From: Tricholomella constricta
Lineage: Eukaryota > Basidiomycota > Agaricomycetes > Agaricales > Lyophyllaceae
Length of the DNA stretch: 64,000 nucleotides
NCBI GenBank assembly: GCA_013368375.1
Contig: JAACJP010000008.1
Coordinates: forward strand, 496,001 to 560,000
Direction: 5' to 3'
This document shows positions 25,465 through 35,313 of the stretch, piece by piece. Numbering within the stretch: the first letter of the stretch is position 1; each line of letters begins with the position of its first letter. The translations under genes were made by a program, and so were the position numbers. The notes under the pieces were generated by a model, which was not told where the DNA came from, did no database searches, and saw nothing but the letters and a program-made list of their open reading frames with translations.

Positions 25465-26327
25465 GGGCTAGTACGCGAGATCCCGATATTTGCTGGTCTT
25501 TACAGAGTTCTGAGTCGTTCTACATTGGAGACAGGTCCAGGTGGACCCGATTCAAGAAGACGTCATTGCTCGCCTGATCCACGGAGCTAGGTTTCAGATT
25601 GTATGTTCGGAAAGAGGGCGGTAAGCCTGCAAGCCTGCCCGTAGCCAGCGTTTGGAATATATATAAGGGTTGTCCACACTCCAATGATTGGCAGCAAGAT
25701 CGTAGACATGTTGGCCGCCAATGCATTGAATTAATTATATGAAAGGCCATTGCCACAGTATCCAGTATTACGATCGTTTAGCCATGGCCACTTGTCGTAG
25801 CCGTTAGAGTCAGTCCACGAGCAGGCTATCGATAAGTACCGTGAAGTTCCAAGTTTAAAAAGAGATTTATATCACATTCCGTGACACTTTCTGCCAAGTT
25901 CCAATGGAAAACGATCTAAGCGCCCGGTGGAAAAAGTCCGAACACAGTTTTCGGCGATGTGAAGGCACTGGGCCGAAGATGTCCGAGTGCGTGCAAGTCG
26001 AACCAAGAAACAGTGGCTGCTACGCGTGTGATACGGACGGCAACTTGGGCGTGAAAAAAATGATCTTCCAAGCCTCCAAGACGTTCAGAGACAAACACTG
26101 ACGGTGACTCGCTGAGTCGACAATCGCGGCTCTATTTCGCCCGGTCAACCGCTCATTTATGACCATCCAGACTCAGCTCACACACATTTTCAACGACCGT
26201 CAAGCGACACAGTTCTCTGCTACATCAATCTTTAACCTTTTATCTACACGACGGTGCGACACCGTCCATATCCCGCAATGCTAGCTTATGTCTGATTGAT
26301 TTCCCCTATTTTAGCGTCCAGGACAAG
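25465..26327. other. Divergent intergenic region THI4 / ARO7
   Basis: Promoter region shared by THI4 (-) and ARO7 (+). Short open frames occur (for example 25904-26101) but none is recognisable or conserved-looking. A second TATA-like stretch (atatatataag) lies near 25656-25666. Confidence 0.5.
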
Positions 26328-27450
26328 ATGCAATCACAGAACTTTATGCTCGTGGAGGACCCTCTATCACTGGATCGCATCAGATCTGTTCTCACCAGGC
26401 TAGAAGACACCATCATCTTTTCACTCATCGAAAGAGCACAGTTTACACACAATCCTCGCATTTACCAGCGTGGCGCATTCCAAGAATTGAAGGATCTGGG
26501 TTTTGAGGGCAGCTGGCTGGAGTGGTTCTTGAAGGAGATAGAAACATTCCATGGTGAGTTTCACTGAGATATCTTCGGTCGCACGCTGACATCCATGCCT
26601 ACGAAGCGAAAGCACGACGGTATACCAGGTGTGTTGTTTCTTACCACCCGTTCAATCAGATTCCTGATATTTTAATTCTCAGTCCAGATGAATACCCATT
26701 CACCGCCGACCTTCCAAAGCCCGTCCTCCCGCCCCTATCCTTCCCTAAAATTCTATACCCTAACGAAGTGAACGTGAATCCTTCCATACTCTCTTTCTAT
26801 ACACGCGCTATCGTTCCCCGCATCACCCGGCGTGCCACTCTAGCCCTGGCAACGCTCAAGCGTGCTAACGGTATCATCGGCGATGACGAGTTCGAGGACG
26901 ATGGAAACTATGGAAGTGCAGCAACGATCGATGTAGAAGTCGTTCAATCGATCAGCAAACGTGTCCATTACGGTTTGTCCTATCTCTTCCCGGAATTTAT
27001 AGGACCTCGCTGACCCAACAGCAGGCAAATTTGTCTCAGAATCGAAATTTATTGATAACCCAGCTGCCTTTATCACGCATATACAAAATCGTAATCGTCC
27101 AGCGCTGGAGGCTCTCATCACAAAGCCAGAGGTGGAACGCAAACTTCTGCTACGGTTGCAGAAGAAAGCGGCGACGTATGCGCAGGATATTGGGCTTGAC
27201 ACCGAACCGACAATCAACGGAGACGGCCATATCAACGGGATGGGGAAAATAGACGTCGATGGAGTGGTCGACTTGTATGAAAGTTTCATCATCCCTTTGA
27301 CGAAGGAGGTAGAGGTGCGTAACAGCTTGATATCTTACGATTGCGAGAACTAGAGCTCGGACTATTCAGGTGGAATACCTATTGCATCGCCTGCATGGAC
27401 TGTCGGAGGATGCAATCGAGAAATTGGCGAGGAAGAACACAGTAACTTAG
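26328..27450 (+). CDS. ARO7: Chorismate mutase
   Basis: Converts chorismate to prephenate, the branch-point step to Phe and Tyr. All-helical AroQ eukaryotic type. The start is [20 protein letters not shown], then [19 protein letters not shown] (catalytic Arg/Glu helix), [20 protein letters not shown], and [18 protein letters not shown]. Further on are [51 protein letters not shown] and [20 protein letters not shown]. Near the end is [20 protein letters not shown]. Stop at 27448-27450 after RKNTVT. About five introns. The regulatory (Trp/Tyr) site region typical of yeast Aro7 is present in length, but I did not test its residues. Confidence 0.93.
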
Positions 27451-27761
27451 ACCGGACACTATGACTCCGTGATGTTTTATGTATCTTTATTATCGTTCAG
27501 GGTGCTTAATTTTTTCAGGAATGCTGAATGAAAGGATTACAGTATCCTTCGGGTACAACACGTAGTTGTGGCGCGCTACACACATTCCTTGCAAGATCAG
27601 AAGTATCATGATTCTTTTCAGGCGCCTTTAGAATAACGGCGGCAGCTGCAGACAGTGGAGAGGGCGCAAAGAAGTGGATGGAGATGAAATTGGTTCAGGC
27701 AGAGCTGTTTACACATGTATGTAGTGGTTACTTGTAGTATGTACTTGCCTTTCACACTTCA
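27451..27761. other. Intergenic spacer
   Basis: 3' flank of ARO7 and 5' flank of the DUF4604 gene. No element is recognised. Confidence 0.5.
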
Positions 27762-28409
27762 ATGGCGCCGAAAGAACCTAACCGCCATCAACTATCGTCT
27801 CGACTATCCTACAGCCAGAATACCCCAGCATTTTTGCAGAAACTAAAGAACCGGATCGCTGGCATACCAGACGAAGAAGACGACTATGATGATGAGTTCG
27901 AGGACGATGGTTCCGGGCGCCCGCCGATCCCACGGCGGCCAGCAATTCCTCAGCGACCAGATGACGATCCAGGAAGTGCGGATGACACTGATGGGGACGA
28001 GAAACCGCAGGTGGTAGTGCTGAGGGAGGGGAAACATTTGACGGCGCTCGAAGCCGAGAATATCAGGCGAAAAGGTGCAGCCGACACTGCAACTTACAAT
28101 TTGCTAACAACTCATTTTTCTCATTCAGAGAAAGGCCTGCCCCCTCTCGCAGATCCTGTAGATGGAGGGTCGAAGACGGATCCGGGTCCTGACGCATCTG
28201 CTACTAGGAATTCTGCGAACAGCAGTAAAACCCAGACTGGCAGTCTTTCGTTCTCGTCATCCAAAGGCAAACTCAAGGCCGCCAACAGCAAGCGAAAAGC
28301 TGTCGGAGATCCTGAAGATGCCAGAGCGAGCAAGATTCCTAACGCGCCGACGAAGAAGAAAGCGAAGAAAGCAAGCAAAACTCTGCTTTCCTTTGGTGAT
28401 GACGCATGA
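27762..28409 (+). CDS. DUF4604 family protein (KIAA1143-like)
   Basis: A small acidic then basic protein. The N-terminus has RLSYSQNTPAFLQKLKNRI, typical of DUF4604. A Asp/Glu-rich stretch ([14 protein letters not shown]) and KPQVVVLREGKHLTALEAEN follow. One intron lies at about 28074-28127. The tail is Ser/Lys-rich with a nuclear-localisation-like cluster TKKKAKKASK, and the end is TLLSFGDDA, the usual end of this family. The function of the family is not established; a nuclear location is inferred from the basic cluster. Confidence 0.85.
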   Translation: MAPKEPNRHQLSSRLSYSQNTPAFLQKLKNRIAGIPDEEDDYDDEFEDDGSGRPPIPRRPAIPQRPDDDPGSADDTDGDEKPQVVVLREGKHLTALEAENIRRKGAADTATYNLLTTHFSHSEKGLPPLADPVDGGSKTDPGPDASATRNSANSSKTQTGSLSFSSSKGKLKAANSKRKAVGDPEDARASKIPNAPTKKKAKKASKTLLSFGDDA

Positions 28410-29260
28410 TACATACATGCTCACTGGCACGAAGCAATTAGACAGTGCGTTCACCACTTTATGCTTGATGCGGCTGAAGGTCAAAGTCATGATTTTATGG
28501 TCAGCCGTGAGCTACAATCAGGCCGTCGTCTGCTATGTCTTCCGTATGCTGGATTGACGGAATAGAAGGAAGTTTACCAGTGTAAGTATATCAGAAGGGG
28601 TCTTTTATAACGACGGCTCGGTGGTCGCGTTATTTCGAGTGGTAGCCTCTCAGTGAAGGGCATTTTTCCCATCAGCCGACCTCAGGGGCTCTTCAAATAC
28701 AATGCCACAATGATGCGTCTTGCATCCCATAGTCTTTGGGATCCTATCGAAGCTACCTACGACGGCTCGCCCAACTCACACCATTCCAACAACATCGCAG
28801 TGGTCGACCGCTATGGTCCACGAACCCTTGGACACTACACATGCATGCGAGGCAGGAGGGCATCCATACCGCGCTGACGGTCACGTTCTGCTACAGTTTT
28901 TTATATAGATATTCCACACCTTCCGATGTCGAGGCCTTCAACTTTCAAAATGTATCTTCCGATGTTGCGTTTCTTTGAGTACCTTTCACCTACGGTCGGG
29001 GCCCAAAGTACGGCAACGAGGGTATGGATTGAACATGTAAACAGTACATAGTACGAAAAACTATAGATTTATTCCCTGAATGAATGATACGTTCCTTCCA
29101 GAAGACGAGAATGACCAGATCGAGGTTGTGTGAATGGGGAGTGGATAAGTACAGAGAAGGTGAATGAAAGCATGGAAATGGGGTAAAGCAGGTGGATATA
29201 TCATAGATATGGATATAAATGCCGTCGACAAAGATCACAGTCCTAAATCTAGGGGAACGT
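28410..29260. other. Convergent intergenic region
   Basis: Between the 3' ends of the DUF4604 gene (+) and the septin-like gene (-). Short open frames are present on both strands but none carries a recognisable motif or a clean splice set. Confidence 0.5.
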
Positions 29261-31389
29261 TCAGTAGCGGTCGGATGAAAAGCAATTGGGTATAGTACCT
29301 TCCAGCAGACGCTGTCTTTCGTCGTCTGAGATGTTGCGTGTTGCACGTCGAGCGAGGAGCTTCTCCGTCCGGTATTTCTCATACAACACTTCGTTCGTAT
29401 GTGTCTTGAGAAGCTGCATACAAGAATTCAGCGACATCACTCGTAGCAACGTGTTGCTTTTCCCCCTACCTTCAAATGCGTAGATAGTACAGCCGTTCGC
29501 AGAGCGGCAAAATCACAATGATTCGGGTCAAGCACATCAACTGTGCCCCACCTGAACTTTCTGATAAAGACTCCTTTCAGGTCGTCCGGTGGCCCATGGA
29601 GGTAAGGTAACTTGGCACTATGAAACGACGCAGGCGTTTGGGGGACAGCATCTTCGTCCTGCTGTTGGATGGGCGAAGCGGGTGAGGCCAAATGATGGCC
29701 GCTATCGGAGGAGACAGGCCTTTGCCTTCGTCTGCTGACCTCAGGAGCAATTAAGGCGAAAGGAAGCTGGTCTGAAAGATCGCTTCTAGCGACAATGTGC
29801 GCCGAGAAGCGGATGTTTGCCACGCTTTCCCTGTCAGTTGCGTCAGGGGAGATCGGTCGACGATCGTCCTCAGCCGCGAGAGACAGGTCGCGACGTGAGC
29901 GCGAGCGGGAAAGGGCCCTTCCGTTTGCATGTCGCGAGGAACGAAGTTTGATCACCGGCCGCGCCTGGCGCTCCTCCTCTTCCCCACTCTGCTCGTCGAC
30001 GACGTTGCCATTCTCAGGAGTGTGGTCAGCGCCGTTGCCGTTAGTGTCCGCAAACTGCGTTTGCCTCTTCCGGGTCGCCTGCGGCGGTGGCTTCTGCGTC
30101 GCCTCGAACACACCGAAATCAATCCCAGCCTCTGCCAAGCCTGTACGAACTGGCCGCAAAGTTAGGTGCATGGAGGTATCAGATAGGCAAGACGTACTAG
30201 CTAACTTTACAGCTTGTAGCTTATCGTCCGTTAGGTAATCAGAATGGGCAACTACGGGAAGGATGTTTGTACGCGCAGCGAGCCGGCGAATAACTCTAAT
30301 TTCTGCAGGTGACATGGTCAGGGGAGCTTCGGCTTCGTCATCAGAATCGTCGCCAGATGAAGTATCGGGGACGAGGTCAGGTGGCGATGATTTACACACA
30401 GTCGTCTCTGAGCGAGTCTTTGAGGGGAGCGTGGACAAAGCACGTCTTTCTGCGATGGTCATGATTGTGGACGGGTCAATCATGTAAATGCACCTAGAGA
30501 TCATGTCAAGGCGTCCAGAATTGATTGCGAAGAGGATGGATGCCTTACACATGGATGTGCTGGTCTCCTCTGTTCTTTCTAACAACTTTGGATTCCTGGT
30601 AAAGTAGGTATTCTTTCATTCATCTGGTGTCATAGAATGAAACGCACCTCGCTCATGGTGTCGGCATACTGGGCATCCACGTACTTGATAACACCATTGA
30701 CCTGTCGCTCAAGCTTCAACTCTTTTCCCTCTAGGAAGTCCAACCCGGGAGTGTCGATGACGGAGAGCAGGACCCGGTCGAAGCGCGACTCGCAAATCTC
30801 GATGCACGCGGTTTCAATTGATTGGGTGGCCTTCGTTGAGCCACGCAGGAACCGGTCCAGAGCCGCCCGCTGGTCGACCGTGGCTGTCGGGGAGATGTCC
30901 GCGGTGTCTAGAAGCAAGCGCAGGAGTGACGTCTTTCCCGTCCCTTTGCCACCAACGACCTTTTGACGCGACGTCAGAACCTTTCCCCACTATTCTCAAC
31001 GAGCCGCTCACCATAAGATTGAACGTTGGTGGGACACGAGCTCTGCGTTGGCTGTACCGGCCAACCGTAGGGGTGTTTGACTTCCTGTTATCGAATGCTG
31101 ACGGCGGGCTCGACATGTACAAAGAAGAGATGGGTCCTCCTTCCTTGGGTTTTCCTGGAGAGCCCCGAAACGGTTTATGGAATGGAATGGGGTCCGGGAC
31201 TCCTTGGAAAGATGATTTCGCCGCACCTTGTTGAGGACTGTCGGAGGCTGGGATGTCTTGTATGGCAGCTACATCCACCAGGTCTTCGGGCCACGGAATT
31301 CCCTGACTGTTGAGCTCTGGAAGGGAAGGCGAGGTGCGTATTTGGGTGGTGTCCGGCTCCTTCCTGGGTTTTCGACGGAAAGAAAACAT
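29261..31389 (-). CDS. Septin-like GTPase, divergent
   Basis: A septin-type G domain with long insertions. The start is MFSFRRKPRKEPDTTQIRTS, then about 120 disordered residues. The P-loop VVGGKGTGKTSLLRLLLDT is formed by splicing out 30962-31012. Other motifs are VLLSVIDTPGLDFLEGKEL (G3), HVCIYMIDPSTIMTIAER, and LPVVAHSDYLTDDKLQAVKL, where AHSD replaces the septin AKAD (G4). A roughly 150-residue Ser/Arg/Glu-rich insert precedes the C-terminal septin signature IRKFRWGTVDVLDPNHCDFAALR. A short coiled tail ends at 29261 (NCFSSDRY). Canonical septins polymerise at bud necks and septa; whether this divergent protein does is unknown. It is a paralogue of the septin part of the next gene. Confidence 0.8.
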
Positions 31390-31780
31390 AACGAATGATA
31401 GGAGAGAAAAGAGAATAATACTGGGAGAAATAGAAGGAGAGAAAAAGAGTGTGGAGGCAGGTTCAGGTCAGTGGACGCGAAGCTCCCGTCAAATCGCTGT
31501 CAAAGGGGTTAGAAAAAGACCGTCGACAAAGGGAACTCGATTCTTGTCAGGGCCACCGCATCAAAACCAATATCTGAACCGTGCTTGCTGGTGGGAAAAA
31601 TAAACAGATCGAATTCTCAACACGCAACACAAATACAGTTACAGCCCGATGCTACTATGCAAAATCGTATGGAGGCCGATGGCCACGATGCCCAAACTTA
31701 ACCCACGGAAGAAAGCAAAACGGTAGAGAGAGCATGGAAAAGAGATAATCTACAGACAAATATAGTGGTTGACAAACCAC
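31390..31780. other. Intergenic spacer
   Basis: 5' flank of the septin-like gene and 3' flank of the septin-Zn2Cys6 gene, both minus strand. Purine-rich near 31385-31460. No gene seen. Confidence 0.5.
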
Positions 31781-34754
31781 TTAGGGTATACCAGCAGCCG
31801 CTGGGGAGCTCTCCATCCTCATTTTCTTTGGAGGTCTTGCTGCCTCCGAGTAATCCAAAGGTCTTTTCAAATCAAGTTCGCCCTTGGCGTGTAGGTCGCT
31901 CTCCCGATGATCATACCCGTCAGCTCCAGTAGACGGAGTAGGGACCATTCGAGAGGATGGAGGTGAAACGGAATGTGGTGAATCGATGGGAGGCTTGCTC
32001 GTGGACGCTCGTCGACCTTTCTTTTGGCCCTGCCCAGAGGCTCCAGTGTCATGGACGTAATTGCAAGGTAGGGATCTGCGAGCACAGCTCGCGCAGGCGG
32101 GATGTGCACCATCGCACTTGGTCTTGCGAGCTGCAGATGATAAGAGTTCAATGGTGAATCACAGAAGTGAAAGGCATTCCAACGCACCTCGGCAAAAATT
32201 ACAGGCAACGACTTTTGGGCCAGAATTGGCTGCCGTTCGAGGAATTTTACCAGGGACAGTCGCTGCGCGTTTTCTTTGCGCAGCCTGTTGCTCGGAAGCT
32301 GGTCGGAGGTGGGGGAGAGAGGGGGCTGACATGGGTACAGGAGTCGAGGGAGAGGGCTCAGGCAGGGACAGGGTGGCGATGTGGGGTAGCTCGTTGTCGG
32401 GGAACAGGCTGCGTGTCTCATTGTGGTGGGGTGGCTGTGACCTCAAAGAAGAGGGTCCAGGAAGAGGTCCTTCGTCGCGCTCCCGTCTATCCAAAGTGAC
32501 TGAGATTTGCGGAAGAGGCGCATATCCTTCTCGATTGAGCTTTTCAACATTTGAACTTCGACGTGACAAGGGTTGGGATGAGACTTCAGGAGAAGCTGAC
32601 GCCTCGTCGTGATCCGCAGACCTCTCGTCACCGCTGTCGCTCTCGCTCTCATCACCCTTGCGCTGCCTTACCGTTCCACGACGTTTATTTTGTGGCATAT
32701 AGTCGCATGGGTGAGACCGCTTGACGCACTGGCTGCACGCTGGGCGTCCACCATCGCATTTTAGCTTACGCGCTAGAAATTCGTGTTTGTGGGGGAACTC
32801 AGATGTTATGGACTTGAGACTTACACCGGCAAAAATTGCACGCGACTGTGATCTTCTTGGTGCGCTGTTTGGTAGACCCTATACTAGTGGTGAGAAAAAG
32901 GGATACAGAGAGATTTGTCGCTACTGACTCGAAGCAGATCCGCGGGCCGAAGCACTCGTAGCCATGGTGTCAGGCATGGGCCGCTGTCCGGAGCGGATTT
33001 CTCCACCAAGAATGTCGCGTGGTCCAGAAAGAGATGGGTGGCGATGCATCGCCTGATGAGGGGCAGTGTCTATCGCTAGAACAGGCCTGGAGCCATGAGA
33101 AAGAGAGCCCATGTGTGTCATACCTTGCGGAAGGTGGTGGGGAACGGAGAGATGGGATGGTGGGCGCTGCTGGCGAATGTATTCAATGCGAAATTTGTCG
33201 AATAGATATTCCCTGGTGTATTTTTGAAGAGTCTAGAAGCCAAATACTGATCAGTCTGCAGCGTATCAATTTAGGGCCTTTACGTACATCCATGTGGTGG
33301 AAGATGGCAGCTCGAAGCGCTAGGAAGTCACTGTGCGTGGGGTCCAAAACATCGAGGGTTCCCCATCGATAACTTCGAACAAATTTGCCTCGTGAGATGT
33401 TGGACAATGAAAACTGAGAAGAATGGGTTGAAGGAGTGTACTGGTGAACAAGTTCGGAGCGGGAAGGTGGAGGCCTGGCGACGCCATCACTGTGGGAATA
33501 CATGTCGGGGGAAATGAGCGCATAGGGTAGTCGGAGATGGGCAGGAGTGATGGGTGATGTGGGTGGCGTATTGTTATTTGAGGGTGCAGACCCATTCAGG
33601 GGGGTAGCATAACCGTTCGCGGCTTCTCCGTTCTTTGTTGGCGGATGGTCATCCTGTAAGTGTTGCTGATAAGGAGTATCCATATCGAAGATGCCAAACC
33701 CAATGCCAGCTTCCGCGAGGTCTCTACGAATAGCCACCTTGACCGCCGCGAGGCGTTCATTAGACAGGATATCCGCGCGCGCAATGACAGGAAGCACGTT
33801 GACTCTGGCAGATAGACGGCGAATGGTCTCGATCTCTACTGCCGGCAAAGTCGGCCGGAGCAACAGGGGGTTGGTTGTCAGAGGCGGCTCCAGGATGACG
33901 GGCTCTTGTTCAGTATGGGAGAAGCTGTTAGTACGGGCTCTGGGTACCAACGGGGCAGAGGGGCCCGGAACTGAAGGTGGCACTATTTGATCAGGGTCCA
34001 GGAAATAGATGCACCTGTGGGCTAGAGGTCATGTATTTACGACAGAACGATGGTCAGCGGACGCACAAGTGGACATAACGATCCGTCTTCTGTGCATTCC
34101 ATTCCTGGGGAGTTAATTAGATACGGAGACGCTGGGCCGAGCCCCGTCAGCCGTAGGCACTCACCATCTCGACCCCTTCCGCGAACCGACCGTCAACGTT
34201 CCGCAGTATCTCGGACAACGACCACTCCGCACCCTTTTCGTCCTTAAAGTCCAAGGACGGGGTGTCGACCAGATGGAGCCCAATCGGCTGGGGCTTGCCG
34301 CTGCCCTCGATGTCAACATTGATATCAATGGATGTTGGCCTGATGTAGGATGTGTGGCCGTTGCAGCCCTGGACAAATTTGGCGACATTGGCGAGCTGGT
34401 CCTTGGTAGCGGTAGTGGATATGGAGCTGGTGTCTAAGAGGAGCCGAAGGAATGAAGTTTTGCCTGGCCCGAGCGTCAGAATGGGCGCGGGACATGATTT
34501 CATGGGAAAGGGGACTTGCCTCCTCTGCAGCCCGCGACAAGCAAAGTGAATTCAGTCCGAGGCTTCTCTGGTAAGAACGAAAGGGCAGGGCACGGTCAGA
34601 GGTGCAGTAGGCGATTGATACAGGTAGACTCGTTACCCGGGGTATCGTGACCGGGCCCGCCATGGGGGCTGCAGTGGGTGACATAGGTTGGGGGCTGCTG
34701 TGCGATGGGGCGGTCGTCGTCGTCGTGTCGGTTGCGTTTGTCGGGCTGGTTCAT
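31781..34754 (-). CDS. Septin-like GTPase apparently fused to two Zn2Cys6 DNA-binding clusters
   Basis: Start MNQPDKRNRHDDDD (34754). Septin-like part: P-loop LLVAGCRGGKTSFLRLLLDT (Ala for the first Gly), LHLVDTPSLDFKDE (DTPS for DTPG), VHLCIYFLDPDQI, LPVIARADILSNERL (ARAD for AKAD) and RSYRWGTLDVLDPTHSDFLALR. The next exon starts TLQKYTREYLFDKFRIEYIR, the usual septin tail, and stays open through SRPVLAIDTAP and RHPSLSGPRDILGG to 32925. A 41-nt intron (32884-32924) then leads in frame to TKKITVACNFCR, and after another intron ARKLKCDGGRPACSQCVKRS: a complete Zn2Cys6 cluster. A Ser/Pro-rich linker follows, then a second cluster, VVACNFCR plus ARKTKCDGAHPACASCARRS, with a basic tail ending AAAGIP (31781). 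It could be a GTP-regulated transcription factor. The alternative is two overlapping gene models sharing the central exon. Confidence 0.7.
34464..34519 (-). other. GC-AG intron inside the P-loop codon of the septin-like domain
   Basis: The minus strand reads ...AGAGGAG then GCAAGT as donor and ends CCAG before GCAAAACT. Only removal of these 56 nt joins GGA-G to GC-AAA-ACT and restores Gly-Gly-Lys-Thr. GCAAGT after AG is the known consensus of the minor GC-AG intron class. Confidence 0.75.
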
Positions 34755-35313
34755 GACGGTGTATCGTCAACGAACGGCGGACGCCAGAACGGAGAAAGCA
34801 GGACTGCCCGCACGCAGGCAAGCGCGGTGATTTCGAAAACTCTGATGCAGAACCGACACTTAATTCCCACCGAGCCAATCGGAACAAACCAAGGTCCAAA
34901 TAATTCATGTCAATTTCGGCCCGTTACAAGGTACGGAAACGGAAGTAAGTACAATACTGCGGAATTATAGAGTGAGTGTAAAGAAATATAAGGTGGTAAT
35001 ACGCTTGAGAGAGCATTATGGAGTGGGATGCAGCGGGAGGACGGTGCAGACGCCCACCGGGATTAGGGTAAAGCGGTCGTGGGAGCGGTAGGCATGCGCC
35101 CGGAGTGCGCGTGTAAGCAACCTAAGTAAAGACTGGATAGCAACAGAGGTACGTAAGGAGAAGCTCGGGGGGATCTGTCATTGGCGGACGCCAGCATATT
35201 AATGTGGGGAAGATGCGAAGGCACTCGCCGAATCCAGTAAGTATGTTGGCCCAGGTCCGCATCACCATCAAGGTTGCGATTTGCGACGTGGTCCCGCTGT
35301 TGTCCGTCAGCGC
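34755..35313. other. Intergenic spacer
   Basis: Promoter side of the septin-Zn2Cys6 gene and 3' flank of the next Zn2Cys6 gene (both minus). Nothing recognisable. Confidence 0.5.

Noticed and set aside
32721..33372. Plus-strand open frames across the septin-zinc cluster junction
   Set aside because: They oppose conserved septin-tail and zinc-cluster exons and have no recognisable content.
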